A stretch of DNA of 64,000 nucleotides from Mangrovimonas yunxiaonensis (GTDB lineage: Bacteria; Bacteroidota; Bacteroidia; Flavobacteriales; Flavobacteriaceae): positions 1 through 64,000 of the forward strand of contig NZ_JPFK01000008.1 in the NCBI RefSeq assembly GCF_000733475.1, read 5' to 3'. The notes beneath the pieces were generated by a model, which was given only the letters and a program-made list of their open reading frames with translations, was not told the origin of the DNA and did not search any database. Each line of letters starts with the position of its first letter. Within the stretch, counting starts at the first letter, position 1. This document shows positions 8,675 through 17,444 of this stretch, one piece after another. A program made the position numbers and the translations under genes.

Positions 8675-9016
8675 TTACAAAATAGTTTTAATAGTTTCTG
8701 GCGGTCTTCCTATTACCGCTTTTTTGCCATTTATCACTATGGGGCGTTCAATTAGTTTTGGGTGTGAGACCATAGCTTGAATAATGGCTTCGTTAGACAG
8801 GTCTTTTCCTTTGAACTCTGTTTTCCAAATTGCTTCATTTTTTCTCACCAAATCTATTGGGGCAATACCCAGTGTATTAATTAAGGCCTCTAGTTCTGCC
8901 TTAGAAGGGGTGTTGTCTAGGTATTTTATAATTTCGAAATCTTTACCCGAATCTTCTAAGATGCCTAAGCCTTCTCTAGATTTGCTGCATCGTGGGTTGT
9001 GATATATTTTTATCAT
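8675..9016 (-). CDS. arsC: Arsenate reductase, glutaredoxin-coupled ArsC family
   Basis: This 113-residue thioredoxin-fold protein has the ArsC active site HNPRCSKSR: the nucleophile is Cys10, with His6 before it and Arg14 after. The three arginines that bind arsenate in the plasmid R773 enzyme have counterparts at Arg58 (LVRKNE), Arg91 (ERPIV) and Arg104 (GRPPE). It should reduce arsenate to arsenite using glutathione/glutaredoxin or an equivalent thiol. The YffB/Spx relatives share the fold, but the complete Arg set favours ArsC. No arsenite exporter or ArsR is nearby, so it is a stand-alone housekeeping copy. It lies 17 bases downstream of prfB on the same strand and could be co-transcribed with it. 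Confidence 0.85.
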   Translation of the reverse strand: MIKIYHNPRCSKSREGLGILEDSGKDFEIIKYLDNTPSKAELEALINTLGIAPIDLVRKNEAIWKTEFKGKDLSNEAIIQAMVSHPKLIERPIVINGKKAVIGRPPETIKTIL

Positions 9017-9033
9017 AACGTGTGTTTTAAAGG

Positions 9034-10144
9034 TTATAATGTTTCATTTTCTTCGGTCTGTTGACCCATCATCATAAGGTAGGCTTTTAAGAATTCTTGT
9101 AAGTGACCATCCATTACGGCATCTACATTTCCGGTTTCTTGGCCGGTTCTAACATCTTTTACCAGTTTATAGGGGTGCATAACATAATTTCTTATTTGGC
9201 TGCCCCATTCAATTTTCATTTTTTCGGCTTCGATATCTTCACGTTGTTCCATGCGTTTTTGGAGCTCGATTTCATAAAGCTGCGATTTAAGCATTTGCAT
9301 GGCTCTAGCGCGGTTGTCGTGTTGCGACCGCGTTTCTGAACAGGAAATTTGAATGCCCGTAGGTTTGTGTGTTAGCTGAACCTTGGTTTCAACTTTATTT
9401 ACGTTTTGCCCTCCAGCGCCACTAGAGCGTGCTGTGGTAATTTCGATATCGGCTGGGTTAATATCAATTTCTATACTGTCGTCTACCAGCGGATACACAT
9501 AAACCGATGCAAAACTGGTATGGCGTTTGGCATTGCTGTCGAAGGGGGAGATGCGTACCAAACGGTGCACGCCATTTTCGCCTTTAAGCCAGCCAAAAGC
9601 GAAATCGCCCTCAATTTCGAGGGTAACGGTTTTTATGCCAGCAACATCGCCTTCCTGGAGGTTAAGTTCTTTAACCTTAAAGCCACTTTTTTCGGCATAC
9701 ATAAGGTACATGCGCATAAGCATACTGGCCCAATCGCAACTTTCTGTTCCTCCGGCACCGGCGGTTATTTGAAGTACAGCACTTAAGTCGTCGCCTTCGT
9801 CTGAAAGCATGTTTTTAAATTCTAAATCCTCAATTAAAGTAAGGGCCGAGCTGAACCTGGATTGCACATCCTCGGCGGTGGCTTCGTCTTCTTTGTAAAA
9901 CTCGTAAATCACTTCTAAATCTTCTACAAGTGTTTTAGAAGCATTATAATCCTCGACCCATTTTTTCTTGGTTCGTAAGGATTTCATGATTTTTTCGGCA
10001 GCTTGCGAGTCGTTCCAGAAATTGGGATCGAAGGTTTGCTCTTCTTCGTTTTGAATTTCAATAAGTTTTCTATCTATGTCAAAGATAGTGCCTTAGTTTG
10101 TCAAGGCGGGTATTAAGATCTTTAATTTGATCTGAAGTAATCAT
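9034..10144 (-). CDS. prfB: Peptide chain release factor 2, made by programmed +1 frameshift
   Basis: RF2 recognises UAA and UGA stop codons on the ribosome. The gene starts at ATG 10144 ([10 protein letters not shown]...), reads 21 codons to CTT TGA at 10084-10079, shifts +1 at CTTTGAC and continues as [15 protein letters not shown] to 9034, giving 369 residues. The second frame contains the codon-recognition tripeptide SPF (about 198, in [12 protein letters not shown]) and the peptidyl-hydrolysis motif GGQ (about 243, [14 protein letters not shown]). The in-frame stop is UGA, RF2's own substrate, so the site is autoregulatory as in Escherichia coli. A purine-rich CTAAGG lies just upstream of the slip site, possibly weakly stimulatory. 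Annotating from the internal ATG at 9987 would wrongly drop the N-terminus. Confidence 0.95.
10078..10084 (-). promoter_or_regulatory. RF2 +1 frameshift site CTTTGAC
   Basis: On the minus strand the mRNA reads AGG CAC TAT CTT TGA C: a slippery CTT followed by the UGA stop and C, the classical poor-context RF2 autoregulation signal. The reading frame resumes one base later with an RF2-like sequence. Confidence 0.95.
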
Positions 10145-10161
10145 AGGGTCTTCATTTTTCA

Positions 10162-10169
10162 CAAAAATA
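10162..10169 (-). promoter_or_regulatory. -7 element TATTTTTG for prfB
   Basis: Exact TAnnTTTG match on the minus strand, 18 bases upstream of the prfB ATG at 10144. It supports the upstream start. Confidence 0.55.
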
Positions 10170-10231
10170 ACATTTAAAGTATGGGGAAAAAATAAAATCT
10201 TCCTATTAATTTAGTACTCAAAAACAAACCG

Positions 10232-11245
10232 ATGATAGATTTACGAAGCGATACCGTTACTAAGCCAACACCAGAGATGTTGAATGTTATGATGCGAGCC
10301 AATGTTGGCGACGATGTTTATAAGGAAGATGAGACTGTTAATGCCTTGGAAGCTAGGGTAGCTAAGATGTTTGGTAAACCTAAGGCCTTGTTTTTTCCTA
10401 CGGGAACTATGGCCAATCAAGTTGCTATAAAATTACACACAAACCCGGGAGAGCAGGTTATTTGCGATAAATATGCCCACATATATAATTTTGAAGGTGG
10501 TGGTATGTCGTTTAACAGTGGGGTGTCTGCTAAATTGTTAGATGGTAACCGCGGCATGTTTACGGCCAAACAGGTGGAAGACGCCATAAACCCACCAGAT
10601 TTTTATCACAGTCCGTTAACCACGCTAGTGGCACTAGAGAACACCACAAACAAAGGCGGTGGTGCGTGTTGGGATTTGGAAGCAGTCAAAGCTATAAAGG
10701 CTGTTTGCGCTGCAAATCAGCTGGGGTTTCATTTAGATGGGGCGAGGCTATGGAATGCTTTAGTGGCAAAACAAGAAGATGCTAAAGTTTACGGGGCTAT
10801 GTTCAATACCATTTCGGTGTGTTTAAGTAAGGGGTTAGGTTGCCCAATAGGTTCTGTATTAATAGGGGATGACGAGCTTATGCAACAGGCTATTAGAATG
10901 CGTAAGGTGTTAGGCGGTGGTATGCGGCAAGTAGGGTATTTGGCAGCTGCAGGTTTATATGCTTTAGACCATCATTTAGATAGATTAGCCGAAGACCATA
11001 CAAAAGCCAAAGCGATAGGAGCGGTATTACAAACGTTAGCTGTAGTAAAAACCGTCGAGCCTATAGAGACCAACATTGTAATTTTTGAAGTAGATCCTTC
11101 ACAGAACGAACGGTTTGTATCAACACTTAAAGAAAATAACATTTTAATAAGTAATATGGGGAGTGGTAAACTGCGTATGGTAACCCATTTAGATTATACC
11201 AATGCTATGCACGAAACCCTATTAAACACATTAAAAGCTATTTAA
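10232..11245 (+). CDS. ltaE: Low-specificity L-threonine aldolase
   Basis: This is a 337-residue PLP enzyme of the aspartate-aminotransferase fold that cleaves L-threonine or L-allo-threonine to glycine and acetaldehyde. It opens with the diagnostic [13 protein letters not shown] and [14 protein letters not shown]. The PLP Lys is about residue 199 in [12 protein letters not shown], and the cofactor Asp lies in [10 protein letters not shown]. It is full-length and cytosolic. Its last 8 bases overlap the 3' end of the convergent YbaB gene, so no terminator can separate them. Confidence 0.9.
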   Translation: MIDLRSDTVTKPTPEMLNVMMRANVGDDVYKEDETVNALEARVAKMFGKPKALFFPTGTMANQVAIKLHTNPGEQVICDKYAHIYNFEGGGMSFNSGVSAKLLDGNRGMFTAKQVEDAINPPDFYHSPLTTLVALENTTNKGGGACWDLEAVKAIKAVCAANQLGFHLDGARLWNALVAKQEDAKVYGAMFNTISVCLSKGLGCPIGSVLIGDDELMQQAIRMRKVLGGGMRQVGYLAAAGLYALDHHLDRLAEDHTKAKAIGAVLQTLAVVKTVEPIETNIVIFEVDPSQNERFVSTLKENNILISNMGSGKLRMVTHLDYTNAMHETLLNTLKAI

Positions 11246-11561
11246 ACATATCCATACCAGGAATGTTTGGCATGCCATCTTTGGCTACAGCAGCAAGTTC
11301 GGTTTCGTTTACTTTGGTTGCTTGTGCTATGGCTTTGTTTAAAGTTAGTACCAAATAATCTTCTAGCATGTCTTTGTCTTCTAGAAGTTCATCGTCTATT
11401 GCTATATTTTTAATGGTACGGTTGGCGGTTATGGTTACGTTTAACTTATTGTCGTTGCTAGACGCGTCAATAAGTACAGTATCTAAACGTTGTTTTGTCT
11501 CTTCAACTTTTTTTTGGGTTTCCTTTAATTTATTCATCATACCCATCATATCTCCAAACAT
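11238..11561 (-). CDS. YbaB/EbfC family nucleoid-associated protein
   Basis: The 107-residue protein has the family layout: a Met/Gly-rich N-terminus ([21 protein letters not shown]), a helical coiled region, a central beta segment ([19 protein letters not shown]) and a C-terminal helix ending in Gly/Pro/Met ([12 protein letters not shown]). Family members are dimeric tweezer-like DNA-binding proteins. In many bacteria the gene sits with dnaX/recR, but here it is separate. It overlaps threonine aldolase tail-to-tail by 8 bases. Confidence 0.85.
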   Translation of the reverse strand: MFGDMMGMMNKLKETQKKVEETKQRLDTVLIDASSNDNKLNVTITANRTIKNIAIDDELLEDKDMLEDYLVLTLNKAIAQATKVNETELAAVAKDGMPNIPGMDMFK

Positions 11562-11609
11562 AATCTTGTCTATTTTAAGTTAATCGGCTACAAAGCTATT
11601 TAAATTTTA

Positions 11610-11617
11610 TATTTTTG
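11610..11617 (+). promoter_or_regulatory. -7 element TATTTTTG
   Basis: Exact TAnnTTTG match 29 bases upstream of the TTG start at 11646. Confidence 0.5.
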
Positions 11618-11645
11618 CGCCTTTAAAGTTTTAAATTTCCCTTAT

Positions 11646-13709
11646 TTGAAGATTAATAGCAACCAACCTCCAAAGGCAAAGAAAATACCTAAAGCGCTTG
11701 AAATACACGGCGATGTTAGGGTTGATGATTATTACTGGCTTAACGAGCGAGACAATCAGGACGTGCTAGATTACTTAAAAGCCGAAAACGACTATACAGA
11801 ATTAAACCTAGCGCATACCAAAACTTTTCAGGAGAAGTTGTTTAATGAAATGAAGTCCAGAATTAAGGAGGACGACACTTCTGTACCTTATAAATTAAAT
11901 GGCTATTGGTATATTACCCGTTTTGAAAAAGGAAAAGACTACCCCATTTACACAAGAAAAAAAGAAACCTTAGAAGCCGATGAAGAGTTACTTTTTGATT
12001 GTAACGAGATGGCTAAAGGCCTTTCGTACTTTAAGCTTGGCAGCATTTCTGTAAGCCCAGATAATACCTTGGCTGCTTTTTCTATAGACGAAGTAAGCAG
12101 GCGCCAATATGTTATTAAGGTTAAAAACTTAGTAACGGGAGAGGTGTATGAACCACAAATTAAAAACACCACCGGTAGTGTGTCTTGGGCCAATGATAAT
12201 AAAACGCTATTTTATACCAAACGCGACGAGAAAACCTTGCGTGCGCACAAAATATTTAGGCACGAATTGCATACAGATGCCAGCCAAGATGTAGAAGTTT
12301 ATCATGAAGAGGACGATACCTTTAACACCTTTGTGTATAAAACAAAGTCCAGAAAATATCTGGTTATTGGATCTTCAAGCACATTAACATCAGAGTATAG
12401 AATATTAAATGCCAATACCCCACAGGAAAATTTTAAGGTGTTTAACAAGCGCGAAAGAGGCGTAGAATATGCTATTGCCCATTATAACGACAGCTTTTAC
12501 ATTATAACCAATGGCGATGGCGCAAGTAATTTCAAACTTCAAAAAACAAGCGAAAACACCACAAGCAAAGCTTATTGGCAGGATTTAATTCCTCATAGAA
12601 AAGATGTGCTTTTAGAAGACATTGAAATATTTAAGGATTATTTGGTTTTATCAGAACGCAGCAATGGCTTAAACAAGTTGCGTATTTTAAGCTGGGATGG
12701 GGCAGAAGATTATTACATTCCTTTTGAAAGTGAAACCTATACGGCCTATACAGGCAACAACCCCGATTTTGACAGTGATGTTTTAAGGTACTCTTACAAT
12801 GCCTTAACAACACCAACCTCAATAATTGATTACAACTTTAAAACCAAGACAAAAACCATAAAGAAGGAGCAAGTTGTCTTGGGTACGAATTTTAATAAGG
12901 ACAACTATGCGTCCGAACGCATTTGGGCTACAGCAAGGGATGGCAAGCAAATCCCGATTTCTTTAGTCTATAAAAAAGACTTAAAATCGCCCGAAGGCAA
13001 CCCGTTATTATTGTATGGGTACGGTTCATATGGCTCGACCATCGATCCGTATTTCTCCAGTATTAGATTAAGCCTTTTAGACAGAGGGTTTATTTTCGCC
13101 ATTGCCCATGTGCGAGGTGGCGAATATTTAGGTAGAGATTGGTACGAGCAGGGTAAATTGCTGCAAAAGAAAAACACCTTTTCCGATTTTATTGACTGCT
13201 CCAAACATGTTATTAGCAAAGGGTATACCACCAAGGGGCATTTGTATGCCTATGGCGGATCGGCAGGAGGGCTACTTATGGGGGTAGTTATCAATGAAAA
13301 TCCAGAATTGTATAATGGCGTTATTGCAGCCGTTCCTTTTGTAGATGTTGTTACCACCATGTTAGATGAATCCATTCCTTTAACAACTGGCGAGTTTGAT
13401 GAGTGGGGTAACCCCAAGGAAAAAACGTATTACGAGTATATGAAATCCTATTCGCCATACGAAAATGTAACTGCTCAAAAGTACCCTAATTTACTTGTTA
13501 CAACCGGATTGCACGATTCTCAAGTGCAATATTGGGAGCCTGCCAAATGGGTGGCTAAACTTAGAGAGTTAAAATCTGATACAAATTTATTATTACTGCA
13601 TACCGACATGGATTCTGGTCATGGCGGTGCTTCGGGGCGTTTTGAGAGCCTAAAAGAGGTGGCTTTGGAGTATGTTTTTTTACTGGATTTGGAAGGAATT
13701 TCGGTATAG
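11646..13709 (+). CDS. ptrB: Oligopeptidase B (prolyl oligopeptidase family S9A)
   Basis: This 687-residue protein has an N-terminal beta-propeller (about 70-400) that gates access and a C-terminal alpha/beta-hydrolase domain. The catalytic triad is visible: Ser539 in YGGSAGGLL, Asp624 in GLHDSQVQYWEP and His659 in DSGHGGASGRF. The GSYGSTIDPYFSS and GGEYLGRDWYEQGK segments are typical of oligopeptidase B, which cleaves short peptides after Arg/Lys. There is no signal peptide, so it is probably cytosolic. The start is a TTG (MKINSNQPPKAKK), chosen because it follows a TATTTTTG element at a suitable distance and the next ATG would remove conserved N-terminal sequence (DDYYWLNER). Confidence 0.88.
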   Translation: MKINSNQPPKAKKIPKALEIHGDVRVDDYYWLNERDNQDVLDYLKAENDYTELNLAHTKTFQEKLFNEMKSRIKEDDTSVPYKLNGYWYITRFEKGKDYPIYTRKKETLEADEELLFDCNEMAKGLSYFKLGSISVSPDNTLAAFSIDEVSRRQYVIKVKNLVTGEVYEPQIKNTTGSVSWANDNKTLFYTKRDEKTLRAHKIFRHELHTDASQDVEVYHEEDDTFNTFVYKTKSRKYLVIGSSSTLTSEYRILNANTPQENFKVFNKRERGVEYAIAHYNDSFYIITNGDGASNFKLQKTSENTTSKAYWQDLIPHRKDVLLEDIEIFKDYLVLSERSNGLNKLRILSWDGAEDYYIPFESETYTAYTGNNPDFDSDVLRYSYNALTTPTSIIDYNFKTKTKTIKKEQVVLGTNFNKDNYASERIWATARDGKQIPISLVYKKDLKSPEGNPLLLYGYGSYGSTIDPYFSSIRLSLLDRGFIFAIAHVRGGEYLGRDWYEQGKLLQKKNTFSDFIDCSKHVISKGYTTKGHLYAYGGSAGGLLMGVVINENPELYNGVIAAVPFVDVVTTMLDESIPLTTGEFDEWGNPKEKTYYEYMKSYSPYENVTAQKYPNLLVTTGLHDSQVQYWEPAKWVAKLRELKSDTNLLLLHTDMDSGHGGASGRFESLKEVALEYVFLLDLEGISV

Positions 13710-13723
13710 TTAAAAAAAATATG

Positions 13724-13731
13724 TATTTTTG
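13724..13731 (+). promoter_or_regulatory. -7 element TATTTTTG
   Basis: Exact TAnnTTTG match; the ATG follows 42 bases later at 13773. Confidence 0.5.
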
Positions 13732-13772
13732 CGAGGTTTTGAGCTGCTACTTGCGGCCTCTAAATAAAATTT

Positions 13773-14813
13773 ATGGGACAAAAAAATCAAGTTTTTGATA
13801 GTGTACTAGAACTAGTAGGTAACACTCCATTAGTAAGATTAAGAAACGTAACCGCACCTTTTAAAGGGCAGTATTACGCAAAAGTAGAAGCCTTTAATCC
13901 AGGCCACTCTTCTAAAGACCGAATAGCCTTACATATTATAGAACAGGCTGAAAAACAAGGCATTTTAAAACCAGGAGATACTATTATTGAAACCACATCT
14001 GGAAATACTGGGTTTAGTATTGCCATGGTAAGTATTATTAAGGGTTATGAGTGCATTTTGGCTGTTAGCTCTAAATCTTCACCAGATAAAATTGATATGT
14101 TAAAGGCCATGGGAGCCAAGGTGTATGTGTGCCCAGCACACGTAAGCGCAGACGACCCTAGGTCTTACTACCAAGTAGCCAAGCGACTACATGAAGAAGT
14201 TAACGGCTCGGTATACATCAATCAGTACTTTAACGAATTAAATATCGATGCGCATTACGCTTCAACAGGCCCAGAAATATGGGAACAAACCGAAGGTAAA
14301 ATAACGCATTTGGTAGCCTGTAGTGGTACGGGAGGAACCATTTCGGGAACCGCCAGATTTTTAAAAGAGCAAAATCCAAACGTAAAAGTAATAGGGGTTG
14401 ATGCTTATGGCTCGGTAATTAAGAAATTTCACGAAACCAAAGAGTTTGATGAAAACGAAATCTATCCGTATAGAATTGAAGGACTAGGAAAAAACCTAAT
14501 CCCTTCGGCAACAGATTTCGATGTTATTGATACGTTTGTTAAAGTAACCGACCAAGAAAGTGCCCATACCGCCAGAGAGATTTCACGATCAGAAGGTTTA
14601 TTTGTAGGGTATACCTCTGGAGCCGCTATGCAAGCCATAAAACAACTTAATGACGAGGGTGTTTTTGGTGAAAACGATGTGGTGGTTGTGGTTTTTCCAG
14701 ACCATGGATCACGCTACATGAGTAAAGTTTATAGCGATAAATGGATGGGCGAACAAGGCTTCTTTGATACCGTAAACAAAGAAGAAGCTCAAATAGTAGA
14801 GTACATTCAATAA
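13773..14813 (+). CDS. capA: PLP-dependent cystathionine-beta-synthase/cysteine-synthase fold enzyme, probable cysteate synthase CapA
   Basis: This 346-residue fold-type II PLP enzyme has the internal-aldimine Lys48 in SSKDRIA, the substrate loop TSGNTG (75-80) and the phosphate loop [10 protein letters not shown] (about 182-191). It lacks the C-terminal CBS regulatory domains of human CBS. Closest by look is the CBS branch rather than CysK. Capnocytophaga CapA, a CBS relative, makes cysteate from O-phosphoserine and sulfite for capnine sulfonolipids and works with CapB. Here the next gene is an alpha-oxoamine synthase of the CapB type, which supports that reading. Alternatives are a generic cysteine synthase or CBS. 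A terminator follows, so each gene has its own transcript. Confidence 0.7.
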   Translation: MGQKNQVFDSVLELVGNTPLVRLRNVTAPFKGQYYAKVEAFNPGHSSKDRIALHIIEQAEKQGILKPGDTIIETTSGNTGFSIAMVSIIKGYECILAVSSKSSPDKIDMLKAMGAKVYVCPAHVSADDPRSYYQVAKRLHEEVNGSVYINQYFNELNIDAHYASTGPEIWEQTEGKITHLVACSGTGGTISGTARFLKEQNPNVKVIGVDAYGSVIKKFHETKEFDENEIYPYRIEGLGKNLIPSATDFDVIDTFVKVTDQESAHTAREISRSEGLFVGYTSGAAMQAIKQLNDEGVFGENDVVVVVFPDHGSRYMSKVYSDKWMGEQGFFDTVNKEEAQIVEYIQ

Positions 14814-14830
14814 ATAAAGCATAAAAACAC

Positions 14831-14862
14831 AAAAAGCTGACCCTAACAAGTCAGCTTTTTTT
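14831..14862 (+). terminator. Rho-independent terminator
   Basis: Stem AAAAAGCTGAC, 8-base loop, complement GTCAGC followed by seven T. It separates capA from capB. Confidence 0.85.
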
Positions 14863-14915
14863 ATTGTTGTTAACAATCAGGTATAAAATAATTATGTTGA
14901 GAACTTTTAAATACA

Positions 14916-14923
14916 TAATTTTG
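14916..14923 (+). promoter_or_regulatory. -7 element TAATTTTG for capB
   Basis: Exact TAnnTTTG match. A TTG at 14897-14899 is upstream but the spacing (16) is short. The ATG is 29 bases downstream. Confidence 0.5.
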
Positions 14924-14952
14924 CAAGATTGAATTGCGATTAATAGTAGAAT

Positions 14953-16212
14953 ATGAAGGATTTATTCGATAAAATTTATAGAGACAAAGGACCATTAGGA
15001 AAATGGGCTTCACAGGCAGAAGGATATTTTGTGTTTCCAAAGTTAGAAGGCCACATTTCCAATCGTATGAAGTTTCAAGGAAAAGATGTTATTACTTGGA
15101 GCATTAATGATTATTTAGGACTAGCCAATCACCCAGAGGTAAGAAAAGTAGATGCTGCTGCTGGCGAAATGTACGGCTCGGCCTATCCTATGGGCGCAAG
15201 AATGATGTCTGGACATACAGACCTCCATGAAAAACTACAAAACGAACTGGCTTCGTTTGTGAATAAAGAAGCGGCCTATTTGCTAAACTTTGGTTACCAA
15301 GGTATGGTGTCTACCATAGACGCTTTGGTTTCTAAAGACGATATTATTGTATACGATGTCGATGCGCATGCGTGTATAATTGATGGGGTTCGTTTACATA
15401 TGGGAAAACGTTTTACCTATAAGCACAACGACGTAGAAAGTTTAGAGAAAAACCTAGAGCGCGCTACCAAGCTAGCAGAACAGACTGGTGGTGGGATTTT
15501 AGTAATCTCTGAAGGTGTTTTTGGTATGCGTGGCGAGCAAGGTAGACTAAAAGAGATTGTGGCGCTTAAAGAGAAATTTAAGTTCCGCTTTTTGGTTGAT
15601 GATGCTCACGGTTTTGGTACTTTAGGAAAAACAGGTGCAGGCGCAGGAGAAGAGCAGGGTGTGCAAGACGGTATAGATGTTTATTTTGCCACTTTTGCAA
15701 AGTCTTTAGCCAGCACAGGAGCCTTTATTGCGGCAGACCAAGAAATTATAGACTACCTAAAATACAACCTGCGTTCACAAATGTTTGCCAAGTCGTTGCA
15801 AATGCAATTGGTGGTAGGCGCCTTAAAACGTTTGGATATGTTGCGTACCATGCCAGAGCTTAAAGACAAGCTTTGGGAGAATGTAAACGCGCTACAGAGT
15901 GGTTTAAAAGAACGTGGTTTCGATATAGGAACAACACAAAGTTGTGTGACACCAGTATATTTAAAAGGAAGCATTCCAGAGGCTATGGCCTTGGTTAAGG
16001 ATTTACGTGAAAACTATGGAATTTTCTGTTCTATAGTGGTTTACCCTGTAATCCCTAAGGGGCTTATTTTATTGCGTATGATTCCAACGGCAACCCATAC
16101 TTTAGACGATGTTAACGAAACGTTAGAAGCATTTTCGGCCATACGCGACCGTCTTGAGAACGGTACTTACAAGCGCTTATCTGCCGCTGTAGCAGCAGCT
16201 ATGGATAAGTAG
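14953..16212 (+). CDS. capB: Alpha-oxoamine synthase, probable cysteate-C-fatty acyltransferase CapB
   Basis: The 419-residue PLP fold-type I enzyme belongs to the BioF/KBL/serine palmitoyltransferase family, which condenses an amino acid with an acyl-CoA and releases CO2. The PLP Lys250 lies in TFAKSLASTGAF, the cofactor Asp in VDDAHGFGT (about 214-222) and the N-terminal NDYLGLANHP is typical. In Flavobacterium and Capnocytophaga the homologue condenses cysteate with iso-fatty acyl-CoA to 3-ketocapnine, needed for sulfonolipids and gliding. The CBS-like neighbour upstream favours this over serine palmitoyltransferase or 2-amino-3-ketobutyrate ligase, but sequence alone cannot fix the amino acid used. 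The enzyme is cytosolic, possibly membrane-associated. Confidence 0.72.
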   Translation: MKDLFDKIYRDKGPLGKWASQAEGYFVFPKLEGHISNRMKFQGKDVITWSINDYLGLANHPEVRKVDAAAGEMYGSAYPMGARMMSGHTDLHEKLQNELASFVNKEAAYLLNFGYQGMVSTIDALVSKDDIIVYDVDAHACIIDGVRLHMGKRFTYKHNDVESLEKNLERATKLAEQTGGGILVISEGVFGMRGEQGRLKEIVALKEKFKFRFLVDDAHGFGTLGKTGAGAGEEQGVQDGIDVYFATFAKSLASTGAFIAADQEIIDYLKYNLRSQMFAKSLQMQLVVGALKRLDMLRTMPELKDKLWENVNALQSGLKERGFDIGTTQSCVTPVYLKGSIPEAMALVKDLRENYGIFCSIVVYPVIPKGLILLRMIPTATHTLDDVNETLEAFSAIRDRLENGTYKRLSAAVAAAMDK

Positions 16213-16235
16213 ATAACGATATAAAGCAATACAAG

Positions 16236-16265
16236 AAAGCCCGATGGAAACATCGGGCTTTTTTA
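16236..16265. terminator. Bidirectional rho-independent terminator
   Basis: Stem AAAGCCCGATG closed by a GAAA tetraloop, flanked by A and T runs, between convergent capB (ends 16212) and the acyltransferase gene (ends 16282). Confidence 0.85.
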
Positions 16266-16281
16266 TGCTTTTTTAGAGGCA

Positions 16282-17409
16282 TTAGTTAATGATCTTTTTA
16301 AAAGTCTTTCGTCGCTTGATTACCTCGGCGTTAAAATCCTTCCATATTTGTAAGGAAGCTGTGTTGTTTATGAGTTCGGGAGTTCTATAACAGGTTTCTA
16401 TCTTGTCTTTTTGGAACGTTTTATTGAATTCGTAAAAAATAACAGCAGGAACTCCTTTGTTGTGATATTTTGGGTCGACACCAATTAAATAAAAGAGCAT
16501 GGTATTGCTGTGTTTTTTTGCTTTTAGGAGTTTTAAGAAACCAAACGGGAATAGTTTTCCTTTAACCTTTTGCAGCGCTTCCGAAAAGGATGGCAACACT
16601 ACAGCAAAAGCAATCATTTTATCGTCTTTATCAAAAACAAACTTGATGTATTCTGGGTTGACAAAGTTGATAAACTTTTTCTTGAAATAAGCCTGTTGTT
16701 TTTTAGATATGGGAACAAAGGTCGATAGTTCTTTGTACGAGTGGTTAAACAGCTCGAACATTTCATCTAAATAGGGCATGAGCTCTTTGGTTGTGGTGTA
16801 GTTCCCGGCCTTGTACCCATAGCGTTTTACAACCAGGTCGTGAGCTTTCATAAAACGTAAATCACCAAGTTGGCTCATATAAAACCTGCTTTCTAGATAT
16901 TCTTTTTCGGGAGCAAATCCTAAGGCTTCAAAATGCTTGGGGTAATAGGAGTAGTTGTACCAGGTTACCATGGTGCCAATTTCGTCAAACCCTTCGGTAA
17001 GAGCGCCCACCTTATCTAGGTTAGAAAACCCAACGGGGCCTTCAATAAACTCTAGGTTGTTTGCTTTGCCTATGTCTTCTACTTGCTTTAAAAGTGCTTT
17101 AGAAACCTCAAGATCATCAATGGTATCAAACCAACCAAAACGCATTTTCTTTAGGTTTTGTTGTTCGGTTTCAGATCGGTTTATAATGGCTGCCACACGT
17201 CCTACAATGGTATTCTCTTTATAGGCTAGAAAAAAGCGTGCTTCGGCATGCTCGAACACGGGGTTTTGATCTTTGCTAAGGGTTGCCATTTCATCGGCAA
17301 TAATAGGAGGGACCCAGTATTTCGAATCTTTATATAAGTTAAACGGAAAGGTGACAAATTTTTTTAAGTCTTTTTTGCTATGAACTTCTCGAAGGGTAAT
17401 GTTACTCAT
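16282..17409 (-). CDS. GNAT-fold acyltransferase, unknown substrate
   Basis: This protein of about 375 residues has no signal peptide or membrane segment. It shows GNAT features: an N-terminal half with VGRVAAIINR and a C-terminal half with FYLIGVDPKYHNKGVPAV, which matches the acyl-CoA pyrophosphate loop. The start is set at MSNITLREVH (17409); an in-frame ATG 33 bases upstream is less likely because it runs almost into the previous gene. It is convergent with capB and sits 35 bases after the outer membrane barrel gene on the same strand. Bacterial ceramide synthases are GNAT-like, so N-acylation of capnine is an attractive guess, but the substrate is unproven. Confidence 0.7.
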   Translation of the reverse strand: MSNITLREVHSKKDLKKFVTFPFNLYKDSKYWVPPIIADEMATLSKDQNPVFEHAEARFFLAYKENTIVGRVAAIINRSETEQQNLKKMRFGWFDTIDDLEVSKALLKQVEDIGKANNLEFIEGPVGFSNLDKVGALTEGFDEIGTMVTWYNYSYYPKHFEALGFAPEKEYLESRFYMSQLGDLRFMKAHDLVVKRYGYKAGNYTTTKELMPYLDEMFELFNHSYKELSTFVPISKKQQAYFKKKFINFVNPEYIKFVFDKDDKMIAFAVVLPSFSEALQKVKGKLFPFGFLKLLKAKKHSNTMLFYLIGVDPKYHNKGVPAVIFYEFNKTFQKDKIETCYRTPELINNTASLQIWKDFNAEVIKRRKTFKKIIN

Positions 17410-17444
17410 AAATGGATTAGTTAGTCTGCCTAGTGAAAACAACC

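Noticed and set aside
9034-9987. Annotating prfB only from ATG 9987
   Set aside because: The upstream CTTTGAC slip site and 21-codon leader restore the normal RF2 N-terminus; starting internally would lose it.
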